From Clostridiales bacterium (GTDB lineage: Bacteria; Bacillota; Clostridia; Christensenellales; Aristaeellaceae), in the NCBI GenBank assembly GCA_012521895.1, contig JAAYLK010000007.1, positions 1-46,194 on the forward strand: a stretch of 46,194 nucleotides of DNA. The letters are read 5' to 3'. Shown piece by piece: positions 18,237 through 25,428 of this stretch. The position numbers and the translations under genes are program-made. Below the pieces are notes generated by a model, which made no database searches, was not told the DNA's origin, and saw only the letters and a program-made list of their open reading frames with translations. Position 1 is the stretch's first letter. Every line of letters begins with the position of its first letter.

Positions 18237-19358
18237 ATGAAACAAGACATCGTTGGCCTGATTTATACCGGGGAGCGCGTGGACGAGCTGCAGGAGCTGA
18301 CCCGTTACCGCGCGGCGGCGGCGCTGCCCATGGTGGGCCGCTACCGCCTGATTGACTTCACCCTGTCCAACATGATCCATTCCAAGATCAAGAACATCGG
18401 CATCATCATGCAGAAAAACTACCACAGCCTGATGGACCACCTGGGTTCCGGGCGTGAGTGGAACCTGCACGGTAAGCGCTCGGGGCTGACCATCCTGCCG
18501 CCCTACATGTCCCGTGAGAACGTGGGCGTGTATGAGGGTCTGCTGGACGCTTTGCACACCAACATCGGCTTCATGCGCCGCTCGGTGGAGCGCAACATCG
18601 CGGTGTCTGACAGCAACGTGCTCTACCAGGTGGATTTCGCGGACGTCATCCGCCAACACCTGGACAGCAAGGCGGACATCACCCTGCTCTACACCAAGGA
18701 CAGGAATGTCAGGCGCAATGGCCGCGGGCGCTACCTGGACATCCAGGACGGCCAGGTCACCAAGATTGAGTTTGACCCCACCATTCCGCACTTTGAAAAC
18801 ACCTATGTAGGCGCCTTTGTTGCAAGGCGCGAGCTGCTCATTGACCTGGTGGACCGGGCGGTGGCGTCCGGCCAGCACCACTTTTCCCGGGGCATGCTCT
18901 CCCAGATGGTGCAGGACCGCATCTACCGCGTGGGCGCGTATGAGTGCGAGGGCCGCGTCTGGGTGGTGGATTCGGTGCAGACCTACTTCCAATCCAACAT
19001 GGACTTTTTAAACGACACCTTCCGCGCCCAGGCTTTCCGGGATGACCGCCCGGTGTGGACCAAGCTGCGCGATGAGATGCCCGCCCGCTACATCGGGGAT
19101 TCCAAAGTCAGCAACACCCTGGTGGCAGACGGCTGCCTCATTGAAGGTACGGTGGAAAACTCCATCCTCTTCCGGGGCGTGGTGGTCAAGCCCGGCGCCG
19201 TCATCCGCAACAGCATCATCATGCAGGACGCCGTCATCTCAAGGGGCGCTGAGGTGGAGAACTGCATCCTGGACAAGCAGGTCACCCTGCGGGACAACGT
19301 GCGCCTCATCGCCCCGCGCAGCTACCCCCTGGTTGTCGCCAAAAATTTGACAATCTGA
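18237..19358 (+). CDS. glgD: glucose-1-phosphate adenylyltransferase, GlgD subunit
   Basis: GlgC paralogue of 373 residues, the regulatory/enhancing partner of GlgC in Bacillota. It lacks the canonical GGxGxRL loop: the N-terminus reads MKQDIVGLIYTGERVDELQELTRYRA, while RYRLIDFTLSNMIHSKIKNIGI is conserved. The C-terminal beta-helix (GCLIEGTVENSILFRGVVVKPGAVI) is intact. ATG 18237 follows GAGGGAG, 10 bases after glgC. The longer frame upstream merely overlaps glgC. Confidence 0.95.
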   Translation: MKQDIVGLIYTGERVDELQELTRYRAAAALPMVGRYRLIDFTLSNMIHSKIKNIGIIMQKNYHSLMDHLGSGREWNLHGKRSGLTILPPYMSRENVGVYEGLLDALHTNIGFMRRSVERNIAVSDSNVLYQVDFADVIRQHLDSKADITLLYTKDRNVRRNGRGRYLDIQDGQVTKIEFDPTIPHFENTYVGAFVARRELLIDLVDRAVASGQHHFSRGMLSQMVQDRIYRVGAYECEGRVWVVDSVQTYFQSNMDFLNDTFRAQAFRDDRPVWTKLRDEMPARYIGDSKVSNTLVADGCLIEGTVENSILFRGVVVKPGAVIRNSIIMQDAVISRGAEVENCILDKQVTLRDNVRLIAPRSYPLVVAKNLTI

Positions 19359-19375
19359 TTGTTGTGCCGCACAAT
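19347..19375 (+). promoter_or_regulatory. possible internal promoter for glgA
   Basis: Perfect TTGACA (19347-19352) at the end of glgD, 17-base spacer, CACAAT (19370-19375). The spacer and -10 also form a small hairpin (TTGTG-CCG-CACAA, 19362-19374). Consensus-based and weak at the -10. Confidence 0.4.
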
Positions 19376-19406
19376 CCCGTTGTAGGACAATGAAGGAGGA
19401 TTGCAG

Positions 19407-21089
19407 ATGAAAATCCTGTTTACCGCCAGTGAATGCGTTCCTTTTTGCAAAACAGGCGGCCTGGCCGACGTGGTGGGCTCCCTGGCGCCGGCTTTGGCCG
19501 AGCAGGGCCATGATGTACGGGTGATTTTGCCCAAGTACAGCATGATCCCCGCGGAATATGAGCACAAGATGGTCCACACGGTGGATTTTGAGGTGGCCCT
19601 TGGCTGGCGGCGCCAGTACTGCGGCATTGAGCAGCTGGAGCGCGGCGGCGTCACCTATTACTTCCTGGACAACCGCTATTACTTTGGCCGGGACTACATC
19701 TACGGCGTGGGCGGGGACGAGCACGAGCGCTTCGCCTTCTTCTGCCGCGGTGTGCTAAACGCCCTGCCCTTGATTCCCTTCACGCCCGACATCATCCACG
19801 CCCACGACTGGCAAACCGGCATGATTCCGGCGCTGCTGCGCATCCAGTATGCCGGTCTTCCCCGCTATGACAGCATCCGCACGGTGTTCACCATCCACAA
19901 CCTGCAGTACCAGGGCATCTTTGGCATCAAGGACGTCCAGGACATGCTGGGCCTGTCCAATGCCGTGTTCACAGATGACAAGTTGGAATACTTTGGCAAT
20001 GTCAACTTCTTAAAGGCCGGCATCGTCTACGCCAACGAGGTCACCACCGTCAGCCCCAGCTACGCCGAGGAAATCCAGACCGCCTACTACGGCGAGCGCC
20101 TGGACGGCCTGCTGCGCGCGCGGCACAACCACCTAAGCGGCATTTTGAACGGCCTGGACGTGCGGGAGTTTGACCCCGCCACTGACAAGCGCATCAAGGC
20201 CACCTACACCGTAAACGACCTGTCCGGCAAGGCGGAGAACAAGCGCGCCCTGCAGGAGGAGCTGGGCTTGCAGGTGCGCCCTGATGTGCCCATCGTGGCG
20301 CTGATTGGGCGGCTCAACAGCCAGAAGGGCCTGGACCTGGTGGACTACGTCATCGCTGACATCATGCGCGAGGACATCCAGCTGGTCTGCCTGGGCCTGG
20401 GCGAATCCCGCTATGTCAACCTCTTTTCCTGGGCGGAGCAAAACTACCCCGGGCGTGTGTCCGCCAACTTTGTCATGGACAACAACCTGGCCCACCGCAT
20501 CTACGCGGGGGCGGACATCTTCCTGATGCCCTCGGCCTTTGAGCCCTGCGGCCTGTCGCAGATGATCGCCCTGCGCTATGGCACCGTCCCCGTTGTGCGG
20601 GAGACCGGCGGCCTGCGTGACACCGTGCTGTCCTACAACGAGTACAGCGGCGAGGGCAACGGCTTCAGCTTCTTCAACTACAATGCCCACGACATGCTGC
20701 ACGTCCTCCAGCGCGCCCTGCACTTTTATAGGGAGCGCCAGGACATCTGGAAGGTGTTGCAGCACCGCGGCATGACGGCGGACTATTCCTGGCTGCATTC
20801 CTCCAGAATCTACCTGGACCTGTACAAGAAGCTGCTGCCCCTGCACCTGGGCGAAGGCAAGCCCGCGGCGAATGCCCCGAAAGCTGAAACCACGGAAAAA
20901 CCCGCGCCCAAGGCGCGCAAGCCCGCCGCCAAACCCAAGGCCGAGAAGGCGCCTGTGGCGGTGGCTGAGGAAGCGCCCAAGCCCAAGCGCACCCGCGCCA
21001 AGGCCGGCGCCGTCAAGGCGGAGGACAAGCCCGCCAAGGCCCCCCGCGCGCGCAAGGCCGCGCCCAAGGCGGAGAAGCCCGAAGAATAA
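19407..21089 (+). CDS. glgA: glycogen synthase with basic C-terminal extension
   Basis: GT5 glycosyltransferase that extends alpha-1,4-glucan from ADP-glucose. The catalytic body (about residues 1-480) shows the N-terminal KTGGLADVVGSL, the HAHDWQTGMIPALL motif, the C-domain LIGRLNSQKGLD and the PSAFEPCGLSQMIALRYGTVPVVRETGGLRDTV signature. About 80 further residues (nucleotides from about 20847) form a low-complexity Lys/Ala/Pro-rich tail resembling histone H1, not part of normal GlgA. ATG 19407 has AAGGAGGA 6 bases upstream. Last gene of the operon before a strong terminator. Confidence 0.96.
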   Translation: MKILFTASECVPFCKTGGLADVVGSLAPALAEQGHDVRVILPKYSMIPAEYEHKMVHTVDFEVALGWRRQYCGIEQLERGGVTYYFLDNRYYFGRDYIYGVGGDEHERFAFFCRGVLNALPLIPFTPDIIHAHDWQTGMIPALLRIQYAGLPRYDSIRTVFTIHNLQYQGIFGIKDVQDMLGLSNAVFTDDKLEYFGNVNFLKAGIVYANEVTTVSPSYAEEIQTAYYGERLDGLLRARHNHLSGILNGLDVREFDPATDKRIKATYTVNDLSGKAENKRALQEELGLQVRPDVPIVALIGRLNSQKGLDLVDYVIADIMREDIQLVCLGLGESRYVNLFSWAEQNYPGRVSANFVMDNNLAHRIYAGADIFLMPSAFEPCGLSQMIALRYGTVPVVRETGGLRDTVLSYNEYSGEGNGFSFFNYNAHDMLHVLQRALHFYRERQDIWKVLQHRGMTADYSWLHSSRIYLDLYKKLLPLHLGEGKPAANAPKAETTEKPAPKARKPAAKPKAEKAPVAVAEEAPKPKRTRAKAGAVKAEDKPAKAPRARKAAPKAEKPEE

Positions 21090-21105
21090 GCCCCCACAAA
21101 CACTT

Positions 21106-21137
21106 CAGCCCCTGTCACTGTCGGCAGGGGCTGTTTT
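21106..21137 (+). terminator. terminator of the glycogen operon
   Basis: Nine-base perfect stem CAGCCCCTG (21106-21114) / CAGGGGCTG (21125-21133) followed by TTTTCT. Confidence 0.88.
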
Positions 21138-21162
21138 CTCATAAGCGGTTTTTTTGATAGGT

Positions 21163-21633
21163 TTACAAGTCATCATCCTCTTCATCGCCCAGTTTTTTCT
21201 CATTCCGTTTTTTCATGAGGTAAGCGATGCCGATGGCCAGCATGCAAACCCCCGCGACCACGCCCGCCAGCGGATCCCGCGCTTCCTTGTTTTCAACCAG
21301 GGGAATGCCCCGGCCCAGGATTTTATACAGGGTGATGCCCAGCACCAGAATGCCCGCGCCGCCCATCACCAGGGCGAGAAACCCGCTGGTGCTGTCCTGG
21401 CTCAAGCCTTCGTAGGCGTCATGGCGGATGCAGTAGATATAGAGGAAGGTGATGCTCAGCCAGACAGGGATGGAGAGGAACTGGTAGGCGTTGAAGGTGA
21501 TCCAATGGAATTCCTTTTCAATCAAAGCCAGGATGGCTGTCAGAAAGACAAAGATGATGAAGGTGATCATGAAAGCCCGCCCGCGGACTTGCAGCTGCCG
21601 TTCGTCATACTCCGGTGCGCGTGTTTTTCTCAT
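21163..21633 (-). CDS. four-helix membrane protein paired with XRE regulator
   Basis: Uncharacterised integral membrane protein of 156 residues. Four hydrophobic helices are visible at about residues 21-41, 46-70, 86-110 and 122-142, between a charged N-terminus (RKTRAPEYDERQLQVRGRA) and an acidic C-terminus (KKLGDEEDDDL). ATG 21633 is preceded by GGAGGA and overlaps the XRE stop as ATGA, so the two genes are translationally coupled. Such XRE/small-membrane-protein pairs are common in Clostridia, with unknown function. A role in sensing envelope state for the regulator is possible, but nothing in the sequence proves it. Confidence 0.85.
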   Translation of the reverse strand: MRKTRAPEYDERQLQVRGRAFMITFIIFVFLTAILALIEKEFHWITFNAYQFLSIPVWLSITFLYIYCIRHDAYEGLSQDSTSGFLALVMGGAGILVLGITLYKILGRGIPLVENKEARDPLAGVVAGVCMLAIGIAYLMKKRNEKKLGDEEDDDL

Positions 21634-21833
21634 GCTTGTTCCTCCTCCCAGAACAATTGGTCCAGCGTTTTGCCAAGGGCTTTGCAGATGCTGATGCACA
21701 GGTTCAATGTGGGGTTGTAGCCGCCGGATTCAATCAGCCCGATGGTCTGCCGGGTGACGCCCACCAGTTTGGCCAGCGCCTCCTGGTTGAGGTCCTTCTC
21801 CATCCGGGCAATCTTCATGCGCCTGTTCTTCAC
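21630..21833 (-). CDS. XRE-family transcriptional regulator
   Basis: Compact 67-residue helix-turn-helix protein: the recognition region QEALAKLVGVTRQTIGLIESGGYNPTLNLCISICKAL covers most of the protein, as in the YozG/PbsX group. GTG 21833 is chosen because GGAGGG sits 5 bases upstream and because an ATG further upstream (21857) lies inside the predicted -10 box, so could not be on the transcript. It precedes and overlaps the membrane-protein gene. Likely autoregulatory; a palindrome lies upstream of its promoter. Confidence 0.9.
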   Translation of the reverse strand: MKNRRMKIARMEKDLNQEALAKLVGVTRQTIGLIESGGYNPTLNLCISICKALGKTLDQLFWEEEQA

Positions 21834-21855
21834 GGTGTCCCTCCTCTCTGCTGCC

Positions 21856-21884
21856 ATTGTAAGGCATACTTTCTAAAATGACAA
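21856..21884 (-). promoter_or_regulatory. promoter of the XRE/membrane protein operon
   Basis: On the - strand: TTGTCA (21884-21879), exactly 17 bases, TACAAT (21861-21856). Transcription would begin near 21848, just before the ribosome binding site of the GTG start. Confidence 0.7.
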
Positions 21885-21891
21885 GTATATA

Positions 21892-21904
21892 TTGCATAAT
21901 GCAA
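21892..21904. promoter_or_regulatory. palindromic operator candidate TTGCAT-A-ATGCAA
   Basis: A 13-base palindrome with 6-base arms lies 7 bases upstream of the XRE -35 in an AT-rich, otherwise empty stretch (about 21858-22021). Its size suits an XRE dimer. Confidence 0.5.
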
Positions 21905-22021
21905 CATAACTATATGCGCTGTTGACGATTTTCTTTTCTGTTTCTTAATCCTTTCCGCAGCGTTAAACTGAATAAAATTACAGATAAACAGAATAAAGAT
22001 AAATAAAAATTCAAATAAGTG

Positions 22022-22050
22022 TTGACATTGCGGGATTCAGGATGTATGAT
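22022..22050 (+). promoter_or_regulatory. strong promoter of the amino-acid ABC importer
   Basis: Perfect TTGACA (22022-22027), 17-base spacer, TATGAT (22045-22050). A run of A-rich sequence (about 21970-22018) upstream could act as an UP element. GGAGG at 22070-22074 precedes ATG 22083. Confidence 0.85.
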
Positions 22051-22082
22051 GCCTGCATAATTATTAACCGGAGGAATTAACG

Positions 22083-22907
22083 ATGAAAAAGTTGTTCGCG
22101 CTGGCGCTGGCCGCCATGATGCTCCTCTCCCTGACCGCCCTGTCTGAAAATGGGGTGCTGACGGTGGCGATGTCCCCGGACTACTCGCCCATGGAGTTTA
22201 TCGACACCTCCAAGTCCGGGGATGAGCAGTATGTGGGCTTTGATGTCTTCCTGGCAAAGTTCATCGCGGAAGAAATGGGCAAGACCCTGCAGATCAAGCC
22301 CATGAGCTTTGACGCCTGCCAGACCGCGGTGCAGGTGGGCGCGGTGGACATGTCCATCTCCGGCTTCTCCTGGACGCCCGAGCGCGCCGAGAACTTCAAC
22401 CTGTCCGACTACTACTACGCCGGCAACAACGAGACCGAGCAAATCGTCATCGTCAAGGCCGACCAGGCCGGGCAGTTTGCCACGGTGGAAAGCTTTGACG
22501 GCAAGACCGTCGGCGCGCAGACCGCTTCCTTGCAGTATTCCCTGGTCACCACCCAATTGACAAACAGCACGGTGAAGGAGTTCAAGGTGGTGGATGACGC
22601 GGTGCTGGCGCTGATGACGGGCAAGGTGGACGCGGTGGCGGTGGCCAAGGGCAACGGCGACGCCATCATGGCCAACAACGATGCGGTGGCCTGGTCGGGC
22701 TTCGCCTTTGAAGTGGACAAGAGCGCCGAGGACAACGTCATCATGATGCAAAAGGGCAATGACGAACTGCTGGCAGCCGTCAACGCCGCCCTGGCCAAGG
22801 CGTATGAGCAGGGCCTGTACCCCGTCTGGTACGCCCAGGCGCTGGAGCTGGCCGGGATTGAGACGGCTTCCGAAGTCAGCTTCACCGACGAAGGCGCCGC
22901 TGAATAA
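22083..22907 (+). CDS. amino-acid ABC transporter substrate-binding protein
   Basis: Extracytoplasmic receptor of 274 residues (SBP_bac_3 family) for a polar amino acid. A signal peptide (MKKLFALALAAMMLLSLTALS) is followed by the two-lobe binding fold: LTVAMSPDYSPMEFID, GFDVFLAKFIAEEMGK, VDMSISGFSWTPERAENFNLSDYYY and DGKTVGAQTASLQYSL. No lipobox cysteine is present, unlike most Gram-positive receptors. The ligand is not predictable by eye. First gene of a three-gene importer; a strong hairpin separates it from the permease. Confidence 0.93.
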   Translation: MKKLFALALAAMMLLSLTALSENGVLTVAMSPDYSPMEFIDTSKSGDEQYVGFDVFLAKFIAEEMGKTLQIKPMSFDACQTAVQVGAVDMSISGFSWTPERAENFNLSDYYYAGNNETEQIVIVKADQAGQFATVESFDGKTVGAQTASLQYSLVTTQLTNSTVKEFKVVDDAVLALMTGKVDAVAVAKGNGDAIMANNDAVAWSGFAFEVDKSAEDNVIMMQKGNDELLAAVNAALAKAYEQGLYPVWYAQALELAGIETASEVSFTDEGAAE

Positions 22908-22926
22908 AGCAACCTGACGCTTTTGT

Positions 22927-22951
22927 GCCGGCAGGCACCGGGTCTGCCGGC
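22927..22951 (+). other. intercistronic hairpin after the binding protein
   Basis: Perfect 8-base stem GCCGGCAG (22927-22934) / CTGCCGGC (22944-22951) with a 9-base loop, followed by only a short pyrimidine run (TTCCTT). It would stabilise the upstream message or terminate partially, keeping the binding protein in excess over the permease. Confidence 0.75.
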
Positions 22952-22987
22952 TTCCTTATGTCCTGATGAACGCAGGAGGTTTACCGC

Positions 22988-23671
22988 GTGTCACTGGTCA
23001 CCATCACTGAAAACATCATCAAACTGCTGCGGGATTACTGGCAGGTCTTCCTGCTGCGGGGCGTCAGCATCACCCTGCTGCTGTCTGTCATCACGGTGTT
23101 CTTTGGCGCCATCCTGGGATCCCTGCTGGCCTTTGCCAGGATGTCGCGTTTCAAGATGCTGCGCTGGCCGGTCGCCTTCTTTGTGGAGCTGATCCGCGGC
23201 ACGCCCATCCTGCTGCAGCTGTACATCGGCTACTTCGTAGCGCCGCAGGTCTTCCCCTTCCTGGGTATGTCGGACTTTGCCAGCATCGCCGTCGCCCTCA
23301 TCATCAACAGCGCCTGCTATGTGTCGGAAATCGTGCGCTCGGGCATCCAGGCCGTGGACAAGACCCAGAATGAGGCCGCGCGTAGCCTGGGCTTGAACCC
23401 CGCCCAGGCCATGGTGCTGGTGGTGTTGCCCCAGGCGGTCAAGAACATCCTGCCAGCCCTTGGCAACGAGTTTGTGATGATCATCAAGGAAACCTCCCTG
23501 GCCTCCACCTTCTTCATCGGCGACCTGATGACCTCCTACCTGACCGTCAAGGGCAAGACCTTCCTGTCCTTGGAGAGCCTCATCATCGTGGGCGCCATCT
23601 ATTTCGTGCTGACCTTCAGCTTAAGCAAAATCATCGGCGTGTATGAAAGGAGGCTGAAAGTCAGTGATTGA
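22988..23671 (+). CDS. amino-acid ABC transporter permease
   Basis: Inner-membrane permease of 227 residues, HisM/GlnP family. Several hydrophobic helices are present with the family motif [14 protein letters not shown] and the EAA loop [34 protein letters not shown] that contacts the ATPase. GTG 22988 is preceded by AGGAGG at 7 bases. It overlaps the ATPase gene by 8 bases. A single permease gene implies a homodimeric channel. Confidence 0.95.
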   Translation: MSLVTITENIIKLLRDYWQVFLLRGVSITLLLSVITVFFGAILGSLLAFARMSRFKMLRWPVAFFVELIRGTPILLQLYIGYFVAPQVFPFLGMSDFASIAVALIINSACYVSEIVRSGIQAVDKTQNEAARSLGLNPAQAMVLVVLPQAVKNILPALGNEFVMIIKETSLASTFFIGDLMTSYLTVKGKTFLSLESLIIVGAIYFVLTFSLSKIIGVYERRLKVSD

Positions 23672-24389
23672 GACCGTTCATTTGACCAAGTACTTTGGCA
23701 AGCTGAAGGTGCTGGATGACATCAGTGAAACCATCCAGCAGGGCGAGGTGGTGTCCATCATCGGGCCTTCCGGCTCGGGCAAATCCACCTTTTTGCGCTG
23801 TTTGAACCTGCTGGAGGTGCCCACTTCCGGCCAGGTCATCTTTGACGGCGTCAACCTGACGGACAAAGGAACGGACATCAACCTGCACCGGCAGAAGATG
23901 GGCATGGTCTTCCAGCAGTTCAATGTCTTCCCGCACCTGTCTGTGAAGGACAACATCACCCTGGCTCCGGTTTTATTGAAGAAAAAAACCAAGGCAGAGG
24001 CCGGCGCGCTGGCGGATGAGCTGCTTGCCCGCGTGGGCATGACCGACAAGGCCAAGGAGCACCCCAAAAAGCTGTCCGGCGGGCAAAAGCAGCGCCTGGC
24101 CATCGTGCGCGCCCTGGCGATGGAGCCGGAGGTCATGCTGTTTGACGAGCCCACCAGCGCCTTGGACCCGGAGATGGTGGGGGAGGTGCTGTCGGTCATC
24201 AAGGACCTGGTGAAAGGCGGGATGACCCTCATCATCGTCACCCATGAGATGGGCTTTGCCAGGGAGGTGTCCACCCGCGTCCTCTTCATGGACGAGGGCC
24301 GCATCCAGGAGCAGGGCACGCCGGAGCAGATTTTCGTTAACCCCCAAAGCCCGCGCACCCAGTCGTTCTTAAGCAAGGTGCTGCGGTAA
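23664..24389 (+). CDS. amino-acid ABC transporter ATP-binding protein
   Basis: Cytoplasmic ATPase of 241 residues (GlnQ family) energising the importer. Walker [11 protein letters not shown]-loop [14 protein letters not shown], signature LSGGQKQR, Walker [15 protein letters not shown] and switch His in [11 protein letters not shown] are all intact. GTG 23664 is preceded by AAAGGAGG. Last gene of the transcript, followed by a terminator. Confidence 0.96.
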   Translation: MIETVHLTKYFGKLKVLDDISETIQQGEVVSIIGPSGSGKSTFLRCLNLLEVPTSGQVIFDGVNLTDKGTDINLHRQKMGMVFQQFNVFPHLSVKDNITLAPVLLKKKTKAEAGALADELLARVGMTDKAKEHPKKLSGGQKQRLAIVRALAMEPEVMLFDEPTSALDPEMVGEVLSVIKDLVKGGMTLIIVTHEMGFAREVSTRVLFMDEGRIQEQGTPEQIFVNPQSPRTQSFLSKVLR

Positions 24390-24412
24390 TCTGCGTTTTC
24401 ATCAGCAACAAG

Positions 24413-24434
24413 AAGCGTCAAACGGCGCTTTTTA
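24413..24434 (+). terminator. terminator after the amino-acid importer
   Basis: Seven-base stem with one G-U pair, AAGCGTC (24413-24419) / GGCGCTT (24424-24430), AAAC loop, then TTTATT. Confidence 0.7.
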
Positions 24435-24449
24435 TTGTGATGGAAACAC

Positions 24450-24489
24450 TTTACGCAGTCTTTACACATCCCTTGCTTATAACTTTACA
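24450..24489 (+). promoter_or_regulatory. Pho-box-like direct repeats upstream of pstS
   Basis: TTTACG (24450), TTTACA (24461), TTGCTT (24473) and TTTACA (24484) recur at 11-12-11 base steps, one per helical turn, the arrangement of PhoP/PhoB binding sites (TT-A-CA repeats about 11 bases apart). A candidate -10, TATCTT (24499-24504), has no good -35, as expected of an activated promoter. The PhoP-type regulator is encoded in the same operon. Confidence 0.7.
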
Positions 24490-24548
24490 TTGCCTTGCTA
24501 TCTTGTAGCCATGCGGAACACCCGCGTTGATTACAAGGAGGAACATTC

Positions 24549-25424
24549 ATGAAACTTCGCAAGATCCTGGCCCTTGTCCTGGCCCTGACCGCCATCACCG
24601 CGGTTGCCCTGGCCGAATTTGACGCAAGCCGTACCATCGCCGTCGTTTCCCGTGAAGAAGGCAGCGGCACCCGCGGCGCTTTCATCGAACTGACCGGCAT
24701 CCAGACCAAGAACGCTGAAGGCAAGGACGTTGACAACACCTACATCGAAGCCGACTTCGTCAACGGCACCTCCCTGGTCATCACCACCGTGTCCCAGAAC
24801 GAATACGCCATCGGCTACGCCTCCCTGTCTTCCGTCGTGCACAACGACACCGTGAAAATGGTCAAGGTGAACGGCGTGGAAGCCAGCACCGAGAACATCC
24901 TCAACAACACCTATCCCATCGCCCGTCCCTTCAACGTGGTCACCAAAGGTGAGCTCACAGACGAACTGGCGAAGGACTTCTATGCCTTCATCATGAGTAA
25001 AGAAGGCCAGGCGGTGGTCGCCGAAGACGGCCTGGTGCCCGTTGGCAACGATGAGACCCCCTCCTACACAGCTTCCGGCCTCAAGGGCGTGGTCGTTGTG
25101 GGCGGCTCCACCTCCGTGGCCCCTGTCATGGAACTGCTGGGCGAAGCCTACACCGCGCTCAACCCCGAGGTTGAAGTGGACGTGCAGTCCACCGGCTCCT
25201 CTGCCGGCGTCACCGGCGCCCTGGACGGCACCTACATGATCGGCATGGCTTCCCGCGCCCTGAAGGACAGCGAGATTGAAGCCGGCGCCCTGGGCACCGC
25301 GATTGGCATCGACGGCATCGCCGTGATCGCCGCCCCCCAAAACCCTGTGGAAGACCTGAGCCTGGAGCAGGTTCGCCAGATCTTCACAGGCGAAGTCACC
25401 ACCTGGGACGCGCTGAACAAGTAA
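24549..25424 (+). CDS. pstS: phosphate-binding protein PstS, circularly permuted
   Basis: Periplasmic-type phosphate receptor of 291 residues. A signal peptide (ending AVALA) precedes the mature part, which begins with what is normally the C-terminal half: IAVVSREEGSGTRGAF, EYAIGYASLSS, YPIARPFNVVTKG and SKEGQAVV. Then comes the usual N-terminal half: VVGGSTSVAPVMELL, VQSTGSSAGVTGAL, IGMASRALKDSE, DGIAVI and IFTGEVTTWDAL at the very end. The normal junction (TGEVTTW followed by VVSRE) is broken and the old ends are joined at about residues 160-175. Both phosphate-contacting loops (GSTS, GSGTR, SAG) are kept. No lipobox cysteine. Strong Shine-Dalgarno (AAGGAGGA) before ATG. Head of the pst operon. 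Confidence 0.93.
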   Translation: MKLRKILALVLALTAITAVALAEFDASRTIAVVSREEGSGTRGAFIELTGIQTKNAEGKDVDNTYIEADFVNGTSLVITTVSQNEYAIGYASLSSVVHNDTVKMVKVNGVEASTENILNNTYPIARPFNVVTKGELTDELAKDFYAFIMSKEGQAVVAEDGLVPVGNDETPSYTASGLKGVVVVGGSTSVAPVMELLGEAYTALNPEVEVDVQSTGSSAGVTGALDGTYMIGMASRALKDSEIEAGALGTAIGIDGIAVIAAPQNPVEDLSLEQVRQIFTGEVTTWDALNK

Positions 25425-25428
25425 GCGT

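Noticed and set aside
21858..22082. AT-rich gap examined for a tRNA or insertion remnant
   Set aside because: No cloverleaf, terminal repeats or coding pieces; the sequence is explained by two promoters and a palindrome.
24549..25424. pstS considered as frameshifted or truncated
   Set aside because: Both halves of the fold are present in one frame with intact motifs, only in swapped order; permutation explains it better.
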